Assembly (NCBI GenBank): GCA_946811185.2
Contig: OX328107.1
Coordinates: forward strand, 23,395,587 to 23,459,586
Length of the DNA stretch: 64,000 nt
Direction of reading: 5' to 3'
Source: Hippopus hippopus
Lineage: Eukaryota > Mollusca > Bivalvia > Cardiida > Cardiidae
Shown: piece after piece, positions 48,911 through 61,869 of the stretch
Layout: every line of letters begins with the position of its first letter
How positions within the stretch are numbered: the stretch's first letter is position 1
Notes under the pieces: generated by a model
Told to the model about the DNA's origin: nothing
The model's database searches: none
The model's input: the letters and a program-made list of their open reading frames with translations, nothing else
Made by a program: the position numbers and the translations under genes

Positions 48911-49175
48911 ATAACGCACAAGAAGGGTCATTTTCTAAACATATAACTGAAGCGCTTTGGATATTGATCCTTTACAGACTAATCTTTGTCTTGATATGAA
49001 GTTTTTAGGCACGTATAGAATTATAGAGTTACTTCCTTACCTCAACAGAGAAATGATGGCAATCTGATACGCGCTGGCTGATTGGCGCATTTTACAACCA
49101 ATAGCTGCCAACGATAAATTTTGTGTTGGCATTTTTCTATCGGATCGAAAGAGAAATACAACAGGTGATAATATA

Positions 49176-50608
49176 CAGGGTGTTTCATAATATGTGATAC
49201 ACTTTAAACCAAATGTCTCTTTTATGTTAGAATGTCCGTAACAGTGATAAATGTACCATATTAAAGGGAAATGCTGTCCAATTTTATAAGTGTAGTTTTA
49301 CCCATTACACTTACCTATAAAATATTTAAGCAACGTTTGAAAACAGGGTCCGTTTACATCATGTACTCAAAATGACGTCCATTATGGCGTCGCACCATCT
49401 CCACACGTTTCATGAAATTTATCATCGCATTATTGCACATGTCACTGGTTATCTTTCTGATTTCACGTCTGATGGACAGTTTAAGCTCCTCTGTTGATTT
49501 CGGCTGCACTTTGTAAACTCTGTCCTTGAGATGACCCCAGAGAAAGAAATCCAAAGGACTGAAATCCGGAGAGTGGAGTGGCCAAGGGCGTTCCGTCTTC
49601 AGAGAGATAAATCGTGTGTCAAATGTTTTTCTAAGCCATTCAAGAACTCTCTGTGCGGTGTGTGGAGCGGCACCGTCTTGTTGGAACCATGTTTGTGTCA
49701 TATCAACCCCTTTCCGACGGAGTGCAGGCAGGAACTTGTATTTCAGAAGAGACAAATAGCGTTCACTGTTGATGGTCTCGGTGTTTCCGTCTTGATCTTG
49801 GAAAAAGAATGGACCAATTATTCCTGTAGAGCTAATGGCTGCCCATACCGTTACTTTCTCAGCATGACATGGTTTCTCTACAAAAATGCCTGGTCTGACA
49901 TCTGACCAGTGGCGATGGTTCTGTTTGTTTAACTGTTATCCAAGAAGAAGTGAGACTCATCACTGAACCATACGTTTTCAAGAACCTCAGCATTGTTTGT
50001 TATCCAAATGGAAAAATCAAGACGTTGGTTGACATCACTGTCTTTCAGATGTTGGTATTGTATAGGGTGTTAGTTTTAGATCGAACCTTAGAGCCCTGTA
50101 CACACTTGTTACACTGGAGGGATTTGTAACATCAGAAAGAACCCTTCTTACCGACCTCTGTGGTGTTTCACTAATCACCTGCTTCACCTCTGCAACATTC
50201 TCGTCACTCCTGCTCGTCCTAGGGCGACCCTGATTATTGTGTCTCTGGTCCAGTGCACTTCCATGCTGCTCAAACCTTTTTACTACTCTGCTTACTTGTA
50301 GCCTGGTCACCCTCCTATCGCCAGGGTACAGTTGCCTCATTCTTCTGGTTACAGCTATGATAGAACGGTGTTCATAGTACAATTTTATGATATCCCCCAC
50401 ACTTTTCCATGGACAACGCCATCTTTAAAATAACAGTTAATAATCACGTCATATATGACGTCATGACGTCAACGTCTTCCCGTAATTTACGTTGCATACA
50501 AAATGGTGAAGTGTCTAGTTTATTATAGTACAAGCATTGTGTTTATAACTATAGTATCAGTGAAGCAACAATTATTTGAAAGTGTATCACATATTATGAA
50601 ACACCTTG
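49176..50608 (-). mobile_element. IS630/Tc1/mariner-type transposon, 1433 bp, nearly complete
   Basis: Terminal inverted repeats of about 28 bp: left cagggtgtttcataatatgt, right acatattatgaaacaccttg, one mismatch. TA duplications at 49174-49175 and 50609-50610. One transposase gene on the minus strand fills it (49354-50422). Length, TA targets and gene content fit the superfamily. The copy looks fairly young given the TIR identity, yet its gene carries frameshifts. Confidence 0.92.
49354..50422 (-). pseudogene. DDD transposase with DUF4817-like N-terminus, frameshifted
   Basis: Start ATG 50420-50422 (MALSMEK). Domains in order: helix-turn-helix part DIIKLYYEHRSIIAVTRRMR; linker GRPRTSRSDENV, HTH two SVRRVLSDVTNPSSVTSVYR; first catalytic Asp in VWFSDESHF; then HRHWSDVRPGIFVEKPCHAE and VTVWAAISSTGIIGPFFFQ; second Asp in QQDGAAPHTA (codon 49675-49677); third Asp in HSPDFSPLDFFLWG (codon 49564-49566), 36 residues later. 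Frame breaks lie at a G-run near 50395, near 50060, and near 49940 with a stop. Catalytic residues are all present. It ends KRVEMVRRHNGRHFEYMM. Non-functional as read here. Confidence 0.9.
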
Positions 50609-50790
50609 TATGCTTGATCCCTGTCTTAGAGGGGCCGTTTTTGGACAAGGCATGTTTATTTTTTAATCCCTTAAGTATTCCATGGTCCAGGAGGCACGTA
50701 TAAATATGCCCTAGCCGCAATATAACAGAAAATAATGTTTAAATTGTTTAAAACGACTGTAAAATACTATCAAATCAGCTGAACATTTAT

Positions 50791-50975
50791 TTAACTCTCC
50801 ATCAAGCGATCATGTGTGTAAGCGACCCTGGGGTAGAAAGCTTTTGAAAACATTACAGGAAAAATGCAAGTCTAAGACTAGTAATCAAGAAGTTTCTAAA
50901 TTCATACCTGATTTCACCATTTCACCATTTCAAATTTGACATGTCTAAAATGTTGTTGTCTGGTAAAGAGTTAAC
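50791..50975. mobile_element. MITE-A copy, core deleted
   Basis: ttaactctccatcaagcg to ctggtaaagagttaacc; a right hairpin arm is missing. Confidence 0.7.
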
Positions 50976-50995
50976 CGTTCGAGTTAAACAAACAA

Positions 50996-51225
50996 GCTAT
51001 GCTCTGTGAAAAAGAGGCTCAACATATCACCCGTGATGCATCGAACTAATTAATTCATAACAAAATTATAGATCCATAGAATCTATTTAGTCAAAGATCC
51101 TACTGAATCATAAAGTAAAACGATCCTTTGACATGTAGAAAATTGATAGATAGCAAAAAGTATCGACCTAGGTCAGCCTGCTAGGACTCCACAGGCTTGC
51201 ATGGGTCGAATTAATGAAGAGGACA
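50996..51225. mobile_element. MITE-C copy, reverse orientation
   Basis: caagctatgctctgtgaaaa, tcctttgacatgtagaaaat, ggtcagcctgctaggactcc. Confidence 0.7.
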
Positions 51226-51436
51226 TTTCCAGTTCGTTTACAAGACGTCAAGTATAAGTAAGTCAATGCTAACTGATTTTTCGCAAAAAAATCCAAGATC
51301 AGCCCACATACAGGTTTCCGTTTAACTTCTCTGTAATTACCATGCTTTTTTTTCTTTTATTTTTATGTAGACCTTTCAAACTCTAATTAGTTTATATAAT
51401 TAACCGGTCTGTCCTCAAAAAAGAATACCTTCATAA

Positions 51437-51657
51437 ATTCGCTCTTTACGACACAACGACTCTGAGACATAAGCCGTTTCAAAACATTGTGGGAAAAGGA
51501 GAAAATGCTGGTTACCAGCATTTTCTCCTTGTTCCACAATGTTTTCTATTCAGCTACTTAAAAGACATTGCAATATTCGAGTCACTTATTTTCTCATCTT
51601 TAAACGCTTTGAAGTTGGACCGGTCTAAAATTTTGTCTTCTGGTATAAAAAGTCAAG
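51437..51657. mobile_element. MITE-A copy, reverse orientation
   Basis: tcgctctttacgacacaac to tctggtataaaaagtcaag, core 51491-51535. Confidence 0.75.
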
Positions 51658-51916
51658 TAAAATACATTGAGTGAAAAAAAACCGCGCGATATTATACTGT
51701 TCTCCTTTCAACTTAAATAGCAACAGGTTAACCCATATTCACTGCGCGAATGAAGATTAGAGATATTGGCTTGTCAATTTCCGCTGATACCGATTTTTTT
51801 TTGCAAGGCACCAATTGAGAGGTCATCAAAGAAGAGTCTTTTTTTGCCCATTCTCTTTCATAAAACTGATGTACATCAAAGAAAAATAAATTGATACCAT
51901 CTGTATTTTTATTATA

Positions 51917-52183
51917 TATGAGCCATGCTCTGTGAAAAGGGGGCTTAATGCGTTTTCGAAAACTATCGATCCAAGTCAGCCTGCGCAATCCGCGCAGGCT
52001 GGCCTGGGCCGAAACTTCTCGCTATTGGCCAATTTTCTGTGTGTCCAAGGACTGGCCTACCTCATGATAAAGTCAGTTTTTCAAAAAAGTGGCTATTATG
52101 GATCTATAATTATGTGACGACTTGTTATCATGCATCACGGAGGTGCATTAAGCCCCTTTTTGCCAAAGCATGGTTCATATCTA
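51917..52183. mobile_element. MITE-C, reference copy
   Basis: Ends atatgagccatgctctgtga and ccaaagcatggttcatat form the inverted termini. Next to them gggcttaatgc/gcattaagccc is also inverted. The left third contains a 40-bp palindrome (cagcctgcgcaatccgcgca / ggctggcctgggccg). About 265 bp, no coding capacity. I could not settle a target duplication. Confidence 0.85.
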
Positions 52184-52232
52184 AAGACCTAATTCAGAAT
52201 TCTAATTAGTCTGAAGGATACTTTTACTTTTA

Positions 52233-52440
52233 GTCTTTTCCCAAACGACAAATTCCAGACTCTTCTAGATTGAAAAATTCTACAGACAACAAATTCGAAG
52301 ATGATACAAATGAGCTGAAATTCTCTGTTGCGGTAGAAAGCATTATGGAAAAAGGAAGATGCTGGTTAGAGGTATTTTCACCATTTTCCCACGATGTTTT
52401 CAAAATCTGTCTTCCACAGGGTCTTTAAAACTGTATGGGT
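52233..52440. mobile_element. MITE-A copy, old
   Basis: gtcttttcccaaacgacaaa to gggtctttaaaactgtatgg; core agcattatggaaaaaggaag. Confidence 0.6.
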
Positions 52441-52559
52441 TGCATACATACAATGAACTATTTAAACTAAATAAAAGGACATTAAGATTTCGCAATTCTG
52501 AGGAAGCTTTAGCCGTTTTTTTTTTTTTTTTTTCTTTTTTTTATTAATAACGGGCACAA

Positions 52560-52745
52560 ATATCTGGAGCTTTATTGAAAACTTCATCCGCAACCATTCT
52601 AACTTGAAGCCTTTTTCTGTGTCTCAAGAATTTCCTAAATTTCAAAGGAACACTCTTTTCTGATTGGTTAAACCATCCGATGTAACCATTCAGACATTTA
52701 GTAACTTACTAAATTTAGAATCAGAATGTAATCTAAAAAGTGACC
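52560..52745. mobile_element. MITE-E copy
   Basis: caaccattctaacttgaagc, ttctgattggttaaaccatc and the inverted right arm gtaacttactaaatttagaa. Confidence 0.65.
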
Positions 52746-52749
52746 GACT

Positions 52750-53135
52750 GGAGTCATTGATGACCCCAGGCATAAATTTTTGTGCACCATATTTCTAATT
52801 TTAATCAGAAAAAAAAAAAAGTTTCCTGTCGTGAATTTGAAAAAAATAAAATGACGTTGATCTTTTGAGACAGAAACATAATTGTAACAAACGACGAGTA
52901 TTGATTGAAGGGTTCATTGAGACTTGTGTTACAGTATTTGCATATTTGCTAGTCACCGGTTCTTCTATAGTTTAATGTTATTATCATGCACTAGGTTGTA
53001 CGACATGCTCGTAATATTATGATTTTAAGTTTTGATGTTTGATGAAAAAAAAATCAAATAAATAAAAGGTAACGCGAATTTTACAAGATGTAACAGACAA
53101 GGATTATAGAAATAAATATTATAATGTTGTATTGG
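52750..53135. other. Region without recognised gene or repeat
   Basis: AT-rich; I see no coding domain and no family element. Confidence 0.3.
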
Positions 53136-53140
53136 TGTGT

Positions 53141-53407
53141 GGCCTGCAACACGCGAAAAGGGGCATTCGGACATTTGCGTAAAGTGTCGTCTTGGATCAG
53201 CCTTCGTAGTCCGCGCAGATTAATCCGAAACGACACTTTCCGTTTTTATGTAATTTTCTGTTTTTTGCGCAAGTCTATTGTAGCACAGAATCTAACGTAG
53301 TCGTAAAATGCCGTCTCGGATTAGCCTGCGCGGACTGCGCAGGCTGATCCGAGACGACACTTTACGCAAATGTCCAAATGCCCCTTTTCGCGTGTTGCAA
53401 GCTATAT
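53141..53407. mobile_element. MITE-D copy, full length
   Basis: ggcctgcaacacgcgaaaag to cgcgtgttgcaagct, internal palindrome gcctgcgcggactgcgcagg, and gttttttgcgcaagtctatt in the middle. Confidence 0.85.
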
Positions 53408-53709
53408 TACACAGGAGGAGAAAATTCGCACACAAAAAGTGTACCAAATGAATGTGTGCCTAAATTGATTTAACAGAAATTTTCTAGAATTCCTCCCTTT
53501 TAGGACCATTTTATGGCTTGATTGATAAACGTCTCACGTAATTCATTCGTTTTTATCATTGATATGCAATGAACAGAAAATTGGGTCTGTCTCTTACACT
53601 TCGTGAACTTAAAAAATGAGGTAAGGGTTCGGCTAGGACAAAGGTACCCCCTTGCCAATACAAACCGTTTTGCAAGTTGGCGATAAAGAATAAAATAGAG
53701 AGCTTTTTC

Positions 53710-53712
<3 letters not shown>

Positions 53713-53745
<33 letters not shown>

Positions 53746-53751
53746 CTCTCT
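53713..53751. repeat. (TC)n microsatellite
   Basis: Uninterrupted CT run with one G interruption near 53743. Confidence 0.95.
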
Positions 53752-54109
53752 AAGAGCTTCTGAGGAAGAACCTGTTGACATAAGAGTTAGTTGTGAAAAA
53801 AAACACAATGCAAATCTTCCGACAAAACTCTCGGTTTTTTTTGTTGCTGTTGTTGTAAAGAATGACTAGAAGGAAAGCAAGAGGGAAAGAGAGAAAGAAA
53901 GAAAGACAGAATTAGCATGTGAAATTCATGAGACAGTCTACTGTCAAAATGTTCTCAGTACGATCAGGAACTACAAGTATCCCCCTGAAACAACTATCTA
54001 TGCATATCAATACCCGTCTCTAGTTCTATGGTAGATAGATGTGACTGGTTTACGCATATCGAAAATTTGAGCGTTTTTCCATTTGCCTGCATGCCCTCGG
54101 AGTTTGAAC

Positions 54110-54358
54110 TCAGGTCTTGGTTCAATTCGTGTTGAAAGAGTCTTGTGTGACAAAGTGGTCTGCAATCTGCAGGCCCTGGGTCCGGTCTTCACCACAGGCT
54201 GTTTGTTTGTTTGTTTTTCTTTTTAGTCGGAGAGTCCATGGGCAAACTTCAGAGACCTTGGCCAGTACTGATGAAACACAAGGCACACATGAATGAACAA
54301 GGTTTTGCCTTGGCACGACTGAAGTAATGTTGAAAGCGACGTACTGCACCATTCAATG
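54110..54358 (+). repeat. SINE-like remnant
   Basis: gccctgggtccggtcttcac (B-box-like) and tail gaaagcgacgtactgcacca, related to 44140-44372. Confidence 0.5.
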
Positions 54359-56604
54359 AATTTTTCGTACGACGTATGTCGCGGTGTGAGCGCTGGTTAG
54401 GTATCTAGGAAACAACCATTGAGAATGATTATTATAAATTGTACAACTTGTCACACAAGTGATGTATATAAGTTTACAGAAAGATTTTACTGTACATTCA
54501 TCAAGCTACAAATATGTTGAAACTCACATAAATGGTTGAACGCCTTTAGCGATAAAGATGTTCAGCTTTAAAAAAAAAGGGGGTTCTGGCTACTTCATGA
54601 AAATACTTAGCCACTTATTAATCCAGTAAGCAAAACAAGAACACATATGGAACTGAAGTGCAAAAGAAAAGAAATTATTGGATGTCAGAGTTGTAGCATG
54701 TTATTTGTATGGGACCAGTCTGGTATCTATATGAAAGTCATTCACGTCTTCAATATTTTTATCGCATTGTTTCGGCGTAGTTGAATGTGCGGGCTTTTGA
54801 CCTACTTTTTGGTACTGATAACACATGAATAAATAGATATTTGTGATTAGTAAAAAATGAAGACATATTAATTTTATGGGCCCCTGCCTATTTGCGGCCA
54901 AATTTACGCCTTCTATTTTTTAAAAAGATATTTCTTGTTCCCTGAGCACCCGTATATTCAAACTAGCACTGGACCACGATGCAGCCTTCCAATTTCACTG
55001 CAGCCATGTGTATTCCTTTGAGAAATACAGTGCTTGTCTTTCTGTGAAAAATAAAGATTATTTTGGGCTTTTCAGATGAAATTGGTCGAGATCACAATTG
55101 ACAATTCTTGATGTGATGCCTCGTTGCTAGTCTTTTCTTTTTAAATATATTTTTCTCATTTGTCTCATTGTTTTCGTAATCTTTACATTTAACGTTTACG
55201 GTGTCTATGTTTCTGACAAAGCCTGTAAAATGCTTACGTCCATATTTTTTTAGTGCAAACGATTTGATCGGAATAGAAAACTTAACTTTTATTCCTGTTG
55301 TACAAGCTGATAGTTTAAATATTTTCAAAGGCTGACCCATATAGGAATCGTCAATATATTAACTGTAAATTGAAGAAGAAAGATGAAGTGTTTGACACCT
55401 GTATACACAGTAGATCTAAGAAGAACTAGAGGGTGTTGAACACCTTCACATGTAGGCTAAATAATTGATGGACTAAAGTGTTTTAGCCCACTACCTACAT
55501 TATTTTAGACATAACGACAATATCTTTGTTAGTTTAAACATATTTTATTGAATATAATAATTACATACATGTTAATATTCTAAAAATCCAAGGTGCGCAA
55601 AAAGGATTGGAACAAAAACAGTAAGAATATAAAGTTCCTCTCTTATTAAGTAATGAACATTTTCCTGGGTTTCGCCAGTGCTAGGATGCCAACCTAAGGA
55701 AACTCTAACGAGAAAACCAGTCCTTTTATTGAAGATCGAACCCAGGACTTCTCATAGCTCGTGCATTATTCAATCACAGTCGGCTTTTCAATTAATATCA
55801 TATGTTTTAATCTGGGAATGATTTGGGAATTGTCTTTTTGTGATTTTGCAGTTTACTAATGATAATTTTGCAGTAGTTGAAGTATATATAATTATGGTAG
55901 TCATTTCCTAACTTCTGTATCCGTCACAATATTTTTGTTCGTACTTTCAACAAAACAACAACACAGCAAAAACAACGACAACAACATTATTTTGATGTGG
56001 TCTGTTCCTCAAATAAAATCTGTAAAATGTCTAGTCGATAAAGAGAATTAACGAATATAAACATTGAGATGTTTTCTCTTTCAGTCTGCATTTAAGCTGA
56101 CGTCCGACATACATGTAAATACAGAGTTTATATTTGATAAATCATAATACAAAATAACATAGAGTGAGGCAAAAAAAAATGTCGGATGGTGACCGAAGAA
56201 GAAACTGGTTTAGGTGATCCACGAAAACTAGGACTTGACCTTCATGGTAAGCAAACAAATACTGAACAAAACTAGTGTTGAAAATAAATTATTAGGTGTC
56301 AGACCTCAGAATTAAAGCACGTTTATTTTGTGGGATACCATGTCTAGAATTTCTATGAGCGTCATTTACTTCTTCTGGGTTTTCATTTGTCATGCTTTCT
56401 CTCCCTGTTATATTCAGGCGAATATTGGATCACAATGCGCCCGTCAATTAGACTGCAGCCGTGTGTATTCTAGTGGGAATAAACCTGTTTGTCTTTTTGT
56501 CAAAATAAAGATTATTGCTATTTTTGTGGATGAAGCTATACCAAGAACAGCAAGACAATTTCTATGTTCGTTGCCTTTTTTGTCACCAGTAGTTTCAATC
56601 TTTA

Positions 56605-56876
56605 CATGAACCGTGCTCTGGCAAAAGGGGTTTTAATGCATCTCCGTGATGTATTGTACCAAACAAGTCATCGCATTGCTGTGAATCCATAAAATCCATT
56701 TTGTGTAACAACTGATTAAATGATGAGGTACATCAGTCCTATGACATGCAGAAAAATCTAACAGAAGCAAAATGTTTTGACCCAGGTCAGCCTGCGCGAA
56801 CTGGGTGGATTTTTTTTTTTTTTTTTTTTTTCTTTTGCAGTTGCATTAAGGCCCCTTTTCACAGAGCATGGCTGAT
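56605..56876. mobile_element. MITE-C copy with poly-T expansion
   Basis: ccgtgctctggcaaaagggg to cttttcacagagcatggct; T-run at 56810-56831 replaces half of the palindrome. Confidence 0.75.
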
Positions 56877-57334
56877 ATAAATTTTTCTTGTTTAGATTCG
56901 ATTCCATGAAGCCCATGAAAAAGGTTTAGAAAATTGAGATAATAGGTAATAATAATAATATACTGTAATGTGGATTGATTTTCAGTTGTGTGTTCAACTG
57001 AGACTTTTTCCCCCGAACAAACTGATTAAGCTTGACCGTGAAAACTAAAGATGTTTAAAAAAATGGGAACAAAAAATGCATAATAGAGAATGAAATCAAA
57101 CTATTGTGTGTCAGACCTTGAAACTCTAGTACATTGTTTTAGTAATGATCTCTTTGAAGATTCTACAAAAGCCATTGACAACGTATGTCACAATTTTTTC
57201 TAACGGACAGATTTTTTTTTTTAAAATTTACACATAAAAACAAAAATGGCACCTATCCGTGCTTATTTCGTCAGAAAACAAGGTTGAAGGTCACTGTGGA
57301 AGTTATTTTTTAAGGAAGAAAATGGGAAAAAAGC

Positions 57335-57420
57335 TCAGCAGACGTAGTGGGAAAAGGAGAAATTGCTCAATAGGAGTGATTTCTCCTTTTCCAACAATAA
57401 TGTTCAAAGTGGAAACAGCT
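57335..57420. mobile_element. MITE-A core fragment
   Basis: gtgggaaaaggagaaattgc and gatttctccttttccaacaa. Confidence 0.55.
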
Positions 57421-58079
57421 ATACTTCCACAGCCTTAAATTTCCTGTCTTTGTTTCCTTGTTTGGTGTGTAAAGCCGTGTCAGCAGCATTTTAATTATTT
57501 CACGGTGACAGTTCAAAGATCCATTTTTTTTTTTTTCTGTTCACCAATACTACCCAAAGAAAGTACTTGTTTCAGTGCACCAATAGTATTACAATTATGT
57601 GCAAAAAATACATAGGTGCACTCTTGATTCAATATCCACGACAAAAATACATGCGCAGTAGGATGCGCGCGAACATTTGTCATATACGTCGTTAAATTCA
57701 TCTAGAAATTCATTTGTAATGCTTACTTTCCCTGCTAGTTCGTACATTGTAAGCAAAAACGGGATCACGATGCAAACTTTAATTAGAATGAAACCATGTA
57801 TATTCTTGTGCGAAATGACTTGTTTGTCTATTTTTGTAAGTAATCAAGGACGTTTGTCGCTTTTCTAAGTGAAATACAAGTAATGTCACGATAACAAAAA
57901 AAAAAAAACCAAAAGAAAAAGTCCCCCCTCCACCCCATACGGCGACAAATATAGACCTCGAAAGTAGGCCTGTATCTTTTTCATAACGGTAATTTTTAAT
58001 TTCAACATCGACGATGTGCATTTCTTAAATATGTTCTATGTTTCTATGTAACTTGAAAAATGTTTAGATATATTAAAAT

Positions 58080-58260
58080 CTCTTTGCCGAACGACAAAAT
58101 TTTAGACCTGTCCAAATTGAAAGCAATTGCAGACGACAATTTCAATGTGCCTCATATGATGGAATTTGTCAATGATAGAGTAGAAAACTTTTTCCACAAT
58201 GATTTCAATAGGGTTCTTCCTCAGGGTCGTTAAAAGTCGGGATTGTGTGGTAAAGAGTCA
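58080..58260. mobile_element. MITE-A copy with hairpin deleted
   Basis: tctctttgccgaacgacaaa to gggattgtgtggtaaagagt; the middle reads aaaactttttccacaatgat, so the hairpin arms are gone while the flanks are well conserved. Confidence 0.75.
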
Positions 58261-58347
58261 GTTTGATACAGATACGAGGATAATGAATATAAATTCTTTG
58301 AGTATTTTCTCGTTAGTGTGTTTACATTAATCGTTCGATTTTTTCAT

Positions 58348-58515
58348 TGGCACAGGGTCCGTATTAACCAATCATTCTTATGAACAATTTTAGTCTTACA
58401 AGATTTTATAGAATTTGAAAGAAACACAATTTATGATTGGCTAAACCAAATCATACTACTTTCTAAATCTAGAATAAGACTAAGAATGCAACTAAGACTG
58501 GTTAGTGAAAACGGG
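58348..58515. mobile_element. MITE-E copy
   Basis: ggtccgtattaaccaatcat to gactggttagtgaaaacggg. Confidence 0.7.
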
Positions 58516-59099
58516 CCCAGATGGAGACATAAAGTTTTTATTGTAGAAAATAACAAAATTGTAGCGAAAATTGTAACAAAATTGGTGGCGACTACTAAGC
58601 TGAAACACAAAACAGTTCTGCCATTTTATATAAATACGACGCTCGTCTATTCGGTGAATAAGCAAGGGCAAATGGGGAAACAAAACTGACGTCGACTAAA
58701 ATGATAATTGTTTGGCAGACCTCGGAATTATGATAAGCTATTTTTCAGACGACCAGTCTGTGATTTCTTCAGGGATTTTCCTTGTCGTGCTTTCAGTCCT
58801 TCGCATATTTAAGTAAATATTGAATCATAATGCACCTTTTAAGTAGAAAGTAGCCATGTGTATTCGTGTGGGAATGGACTTTTTTTTTCCGGATATGTTT
58901 ACATGTAAATGGTGCTCGGACCACGGAAAGCCAATTCTCAGTATGGAAACATGCACTTTTGCTTGCTTTTTTTTCTTATTATCACCAGCTTTTTCCTCGC
59001 GAAACCTGCAATAGAATTTTCTTTTATAAGTCTGGTCCGGTGAAACCCGTAAAATTCTGAAGAATTTTACAGGAGGTTTAGAGTTGATTAGTATATAAA

Positions 59100-60060
59100 T
59101 GTCAAATGATTTTTCCGATTACCATTATTGACTGCTACACATAGCTATTTTACAGAATCAACATACTGATCAATGATAAAAGCTTTTTTACCACCACAGC
59201 CACCACTACTACTACTACTACTGCTACCACTACTTCTATTACTACTACTGCTGCTGATGAAACTAGAAAATCAATAAAATCATTGTTTCAATAAAATCAT
59301 TGTTTCAGTTTCAAAAGGATTCAACCAAACGCATAGAATCAAATTCAGAAACCAAACAAGGAAAAGAAATAAGTTGTCTTACAGTGGGTGGTCTTTTAAT
59401 AAAGGTTCATTTTCCTGAATATAAAAGGGTAAGGGTGTTCTGTTATTTAAGAATTCTATTTCAAAGGCAAAGATTTATCTTGATCAGTGCCCGTTTTACT
59501 TTGATTTTCCTTTTGAATTAATTCTATGTTTCATTACATGTACAGGAGATAACCGTTGTATGCCGCTTTCAACGTTGATTCAGTTACCAGTATATTTCGA
59601 CGACAGCTTACTTTGTCCTATGTTTTCTGGGTTTCACAAGTGTAAGGCTGCCTCTCACGGAACGCTCTTACCCAAAGACCTTTGCCTCCGGTGATGTTCC
59701 ATCCCAGGTCAGCTGTTAGCAAGTGTATACAAACAAATTATTACTAGATCAAAATGCGACAACAGGCATTTTGCTGAAAAAAAAACAGACCCCTTGTTTT
59801 TCTACATGAAATGATAACAAATTCAGGAAGATAATGCCTGATCAGCTGAGACATACAGAAATTACTCCTTTTCTTACATGCATGAATTTTTCTTCATGTT
59901 TCCTTCCAATGTTTTACATCTAAGTGTTCCTTGTGTTTGTTTAGTTTTTTTCTTCAAATGAACCCTTTAAAAAAGTAAATTGAGTAGAAATAGATAGACG
60001 AACACAGGTTTAAACGTTTTTTCTTCCGTTTTTGTTATCTGACTCAATGGATGGTCGAAA
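59100..60060. other. Region without recognised gene
   Basis: Includes an (ACT)/(CTG) trinucleotide stretch at 59195-59260 and an open frame of 73 codons at 59300-59521 without recognisable domain. Confidence 0.3.
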
Positions 60061-60064
60061 CTAA

Positions 60065-60296
60065 ATGAGCCATGCTCAGGCAAAAGTGGACTTGATGCAT
60101 CTGCGAAAAGTATCTACCTGGGCCAAAACTTTTCGCTATTGGTCAATTTACTGTATGTCCAAGGACCAGTACATCTCATGTTTTGGTCGATTGTTAAAAA
60201 AAGTGACCATTGTGGATCCATGATTATGTGATGACCTGATTGGTATAATCCATCACGGAGGTGCATTAAGCTCCGTTTTGCCAGAGCATGGCTCGA
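60065..60296. mobile_element. MITE-C copy, palindrome half deleted
   Basis: atgagccatgctcaggcaaa to ccgttttgccagagcatggc. Confidence 0.75.
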
Positions 60297-60644
60297 ATAT
60301 AAGCTAACTGTTATTAAAAAATCTAGAATGGAGCAAGAAAAATGTTGAATGGTAACTGAAGAACACACTGGTTTAGATACTCCGTGAAAACTAGGCCTTG
60401 ACCCTTATGGTAAGCAAACAAATACCAAACAAAAATGGTTTTGAAAATAAATCATTACGTGTCAGAACTCCGACCTGTAGCAAACTGTTTTATGAGAACA
60501 CCATGTCTAGAATTTTCATGAAAGTCATTTTTTTTCTGCTAAATTATCGTTTGTCATGCTTTCTTTCTCTGTTAGATTCGGTCGAATATTGGATCACAAT
60601 GCTCCATTCAATCAGATTGAAACCGTAAGTATTCTTGTGGGAAT

Positions 60645-60837
60645 TAACCCTTATCCGGCTAAATAAGTGAAATGAAAATTTGAAGCCGATAGTAAAAAGC
60701 CAAGTTTTGCTCTTTCAAAGTTATTCTTTTTTAGAATAAAATCCTCTTATTGGACATTGTAGATCCAAGATCAGATTGCACAGATCTACACTGTCCGCAA
60801 AAGGTCATTGAGTTGCGCCTAGCAGCCTAGCAGTTAA
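60645..60837. mobile_element. MITE-B copy inside the duplication module
   Basis: attaacccttatccggctaa to agcctagcagttaag; it interrupts the module between gtgggaa and gttgtttgtatttttgtca, so it inserted after the array formed. Confidence 0.75.
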
Positions 60838-61486
60838 GTTGTTTGTATTTTTGTCAAATGTAGATTGTTGCGGTCGTATTAGATGCAGTAATGTGCGGAA
60901 TACTAAGATCATTCTCAGTATATGAACAAAAAAATAATGTTCGTTTAGGTAATTTTTAATTACTCATCATTTTGTTTTATCTGCAATTTAATTTTCCTTG
61001 TTTAGATTTGATCTCTTGAGGACTGCAAAGTAGGCCCAGAAATTGGAAGCAAGGGGTTGACAAATATTGAAACAAATACTGGGGCACAGTGCATCTTTCA
61101 ATTAGACTGCAGCCGTATGTATTCCTATGGGAATTCACTTGTTTGTATTTGTCGAAATACGGATTTTTTCGATTCTATCAGATGATGTCGAGATTTAACT
61201 TTATTTTGTCTTACAAGTTTACTCCTCTCCTTTAAACGACTTATCGCCTCGCAGTAACGAGACTTGTTAGGAAATAAGTGAGAAAACCGTAGAAATTACT
61301 CTTCCGGCACAGTTCCAATTTTTACATGTCTTTTTTTTTTTTAAACATTTTACACTCGAAGTCGTAGTTATCATTTCCATGTGTATGCCATATAAAAAAA
61401 GCGTTTTTCAAGAGATCCATTATAGACTTAGTTGGGTTTATGGGCTAAATACTATTATTGAATTTTTTTTTTACAGAAAAGTAATG

Positions 61487-61630
61487 CGAAAAGACGCTTT
61501 CGTGTTTTAACGATTCCTAGCAAGAAAGGAATGTGCTGCGGTAACCAGCATTTTCTCTTTTCCCCACATTGCTTTCTACTCCTTTTGAAAACAAATCGTA
61601 TTATTTGAGCTGTTTAAAATTTGGTGTCTG
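61487..61630. mobile_element. MITE-A fragment
   Basis: aaggaatgtgctgcggtaac, ccagcattttctcttttcc, tcgtattatttgagc. Confidence 0.6.
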
Positions 61631-61684
61631 TTAATAAAAATAAAAGGTAGAGAAAAGGAAGATTAAAATAAAACTTATTTAAGA

Positions 61685-61760
61685 TAGGATTCTGATTAGC
61701 ACATTGGTTAAGGCGTTGGACTTGTAATCAGTTTATCTTAGTTAAAGTAATCTGGAGCTT
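61685..61760 (+). repeat. tRNA-like fragment
   Basis: attagcacattggttaaggc and gttggacttgtaatcagttt resemble the D and anticodon arms of a tRNA with TGT anticodon; the T arm is not found, so a SINE head or relic. Confidence 0.45.
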
Positions 61761-61869
61761 AAATGCGTTTGAATTTAAATCATACCATTTAAAAGTATGG
61801 AAATTATTGTGAAGATGACAATCTGTCATTGTAAGGTCGGTCTAAATATTAGTTGCTGACAGAGAAATT

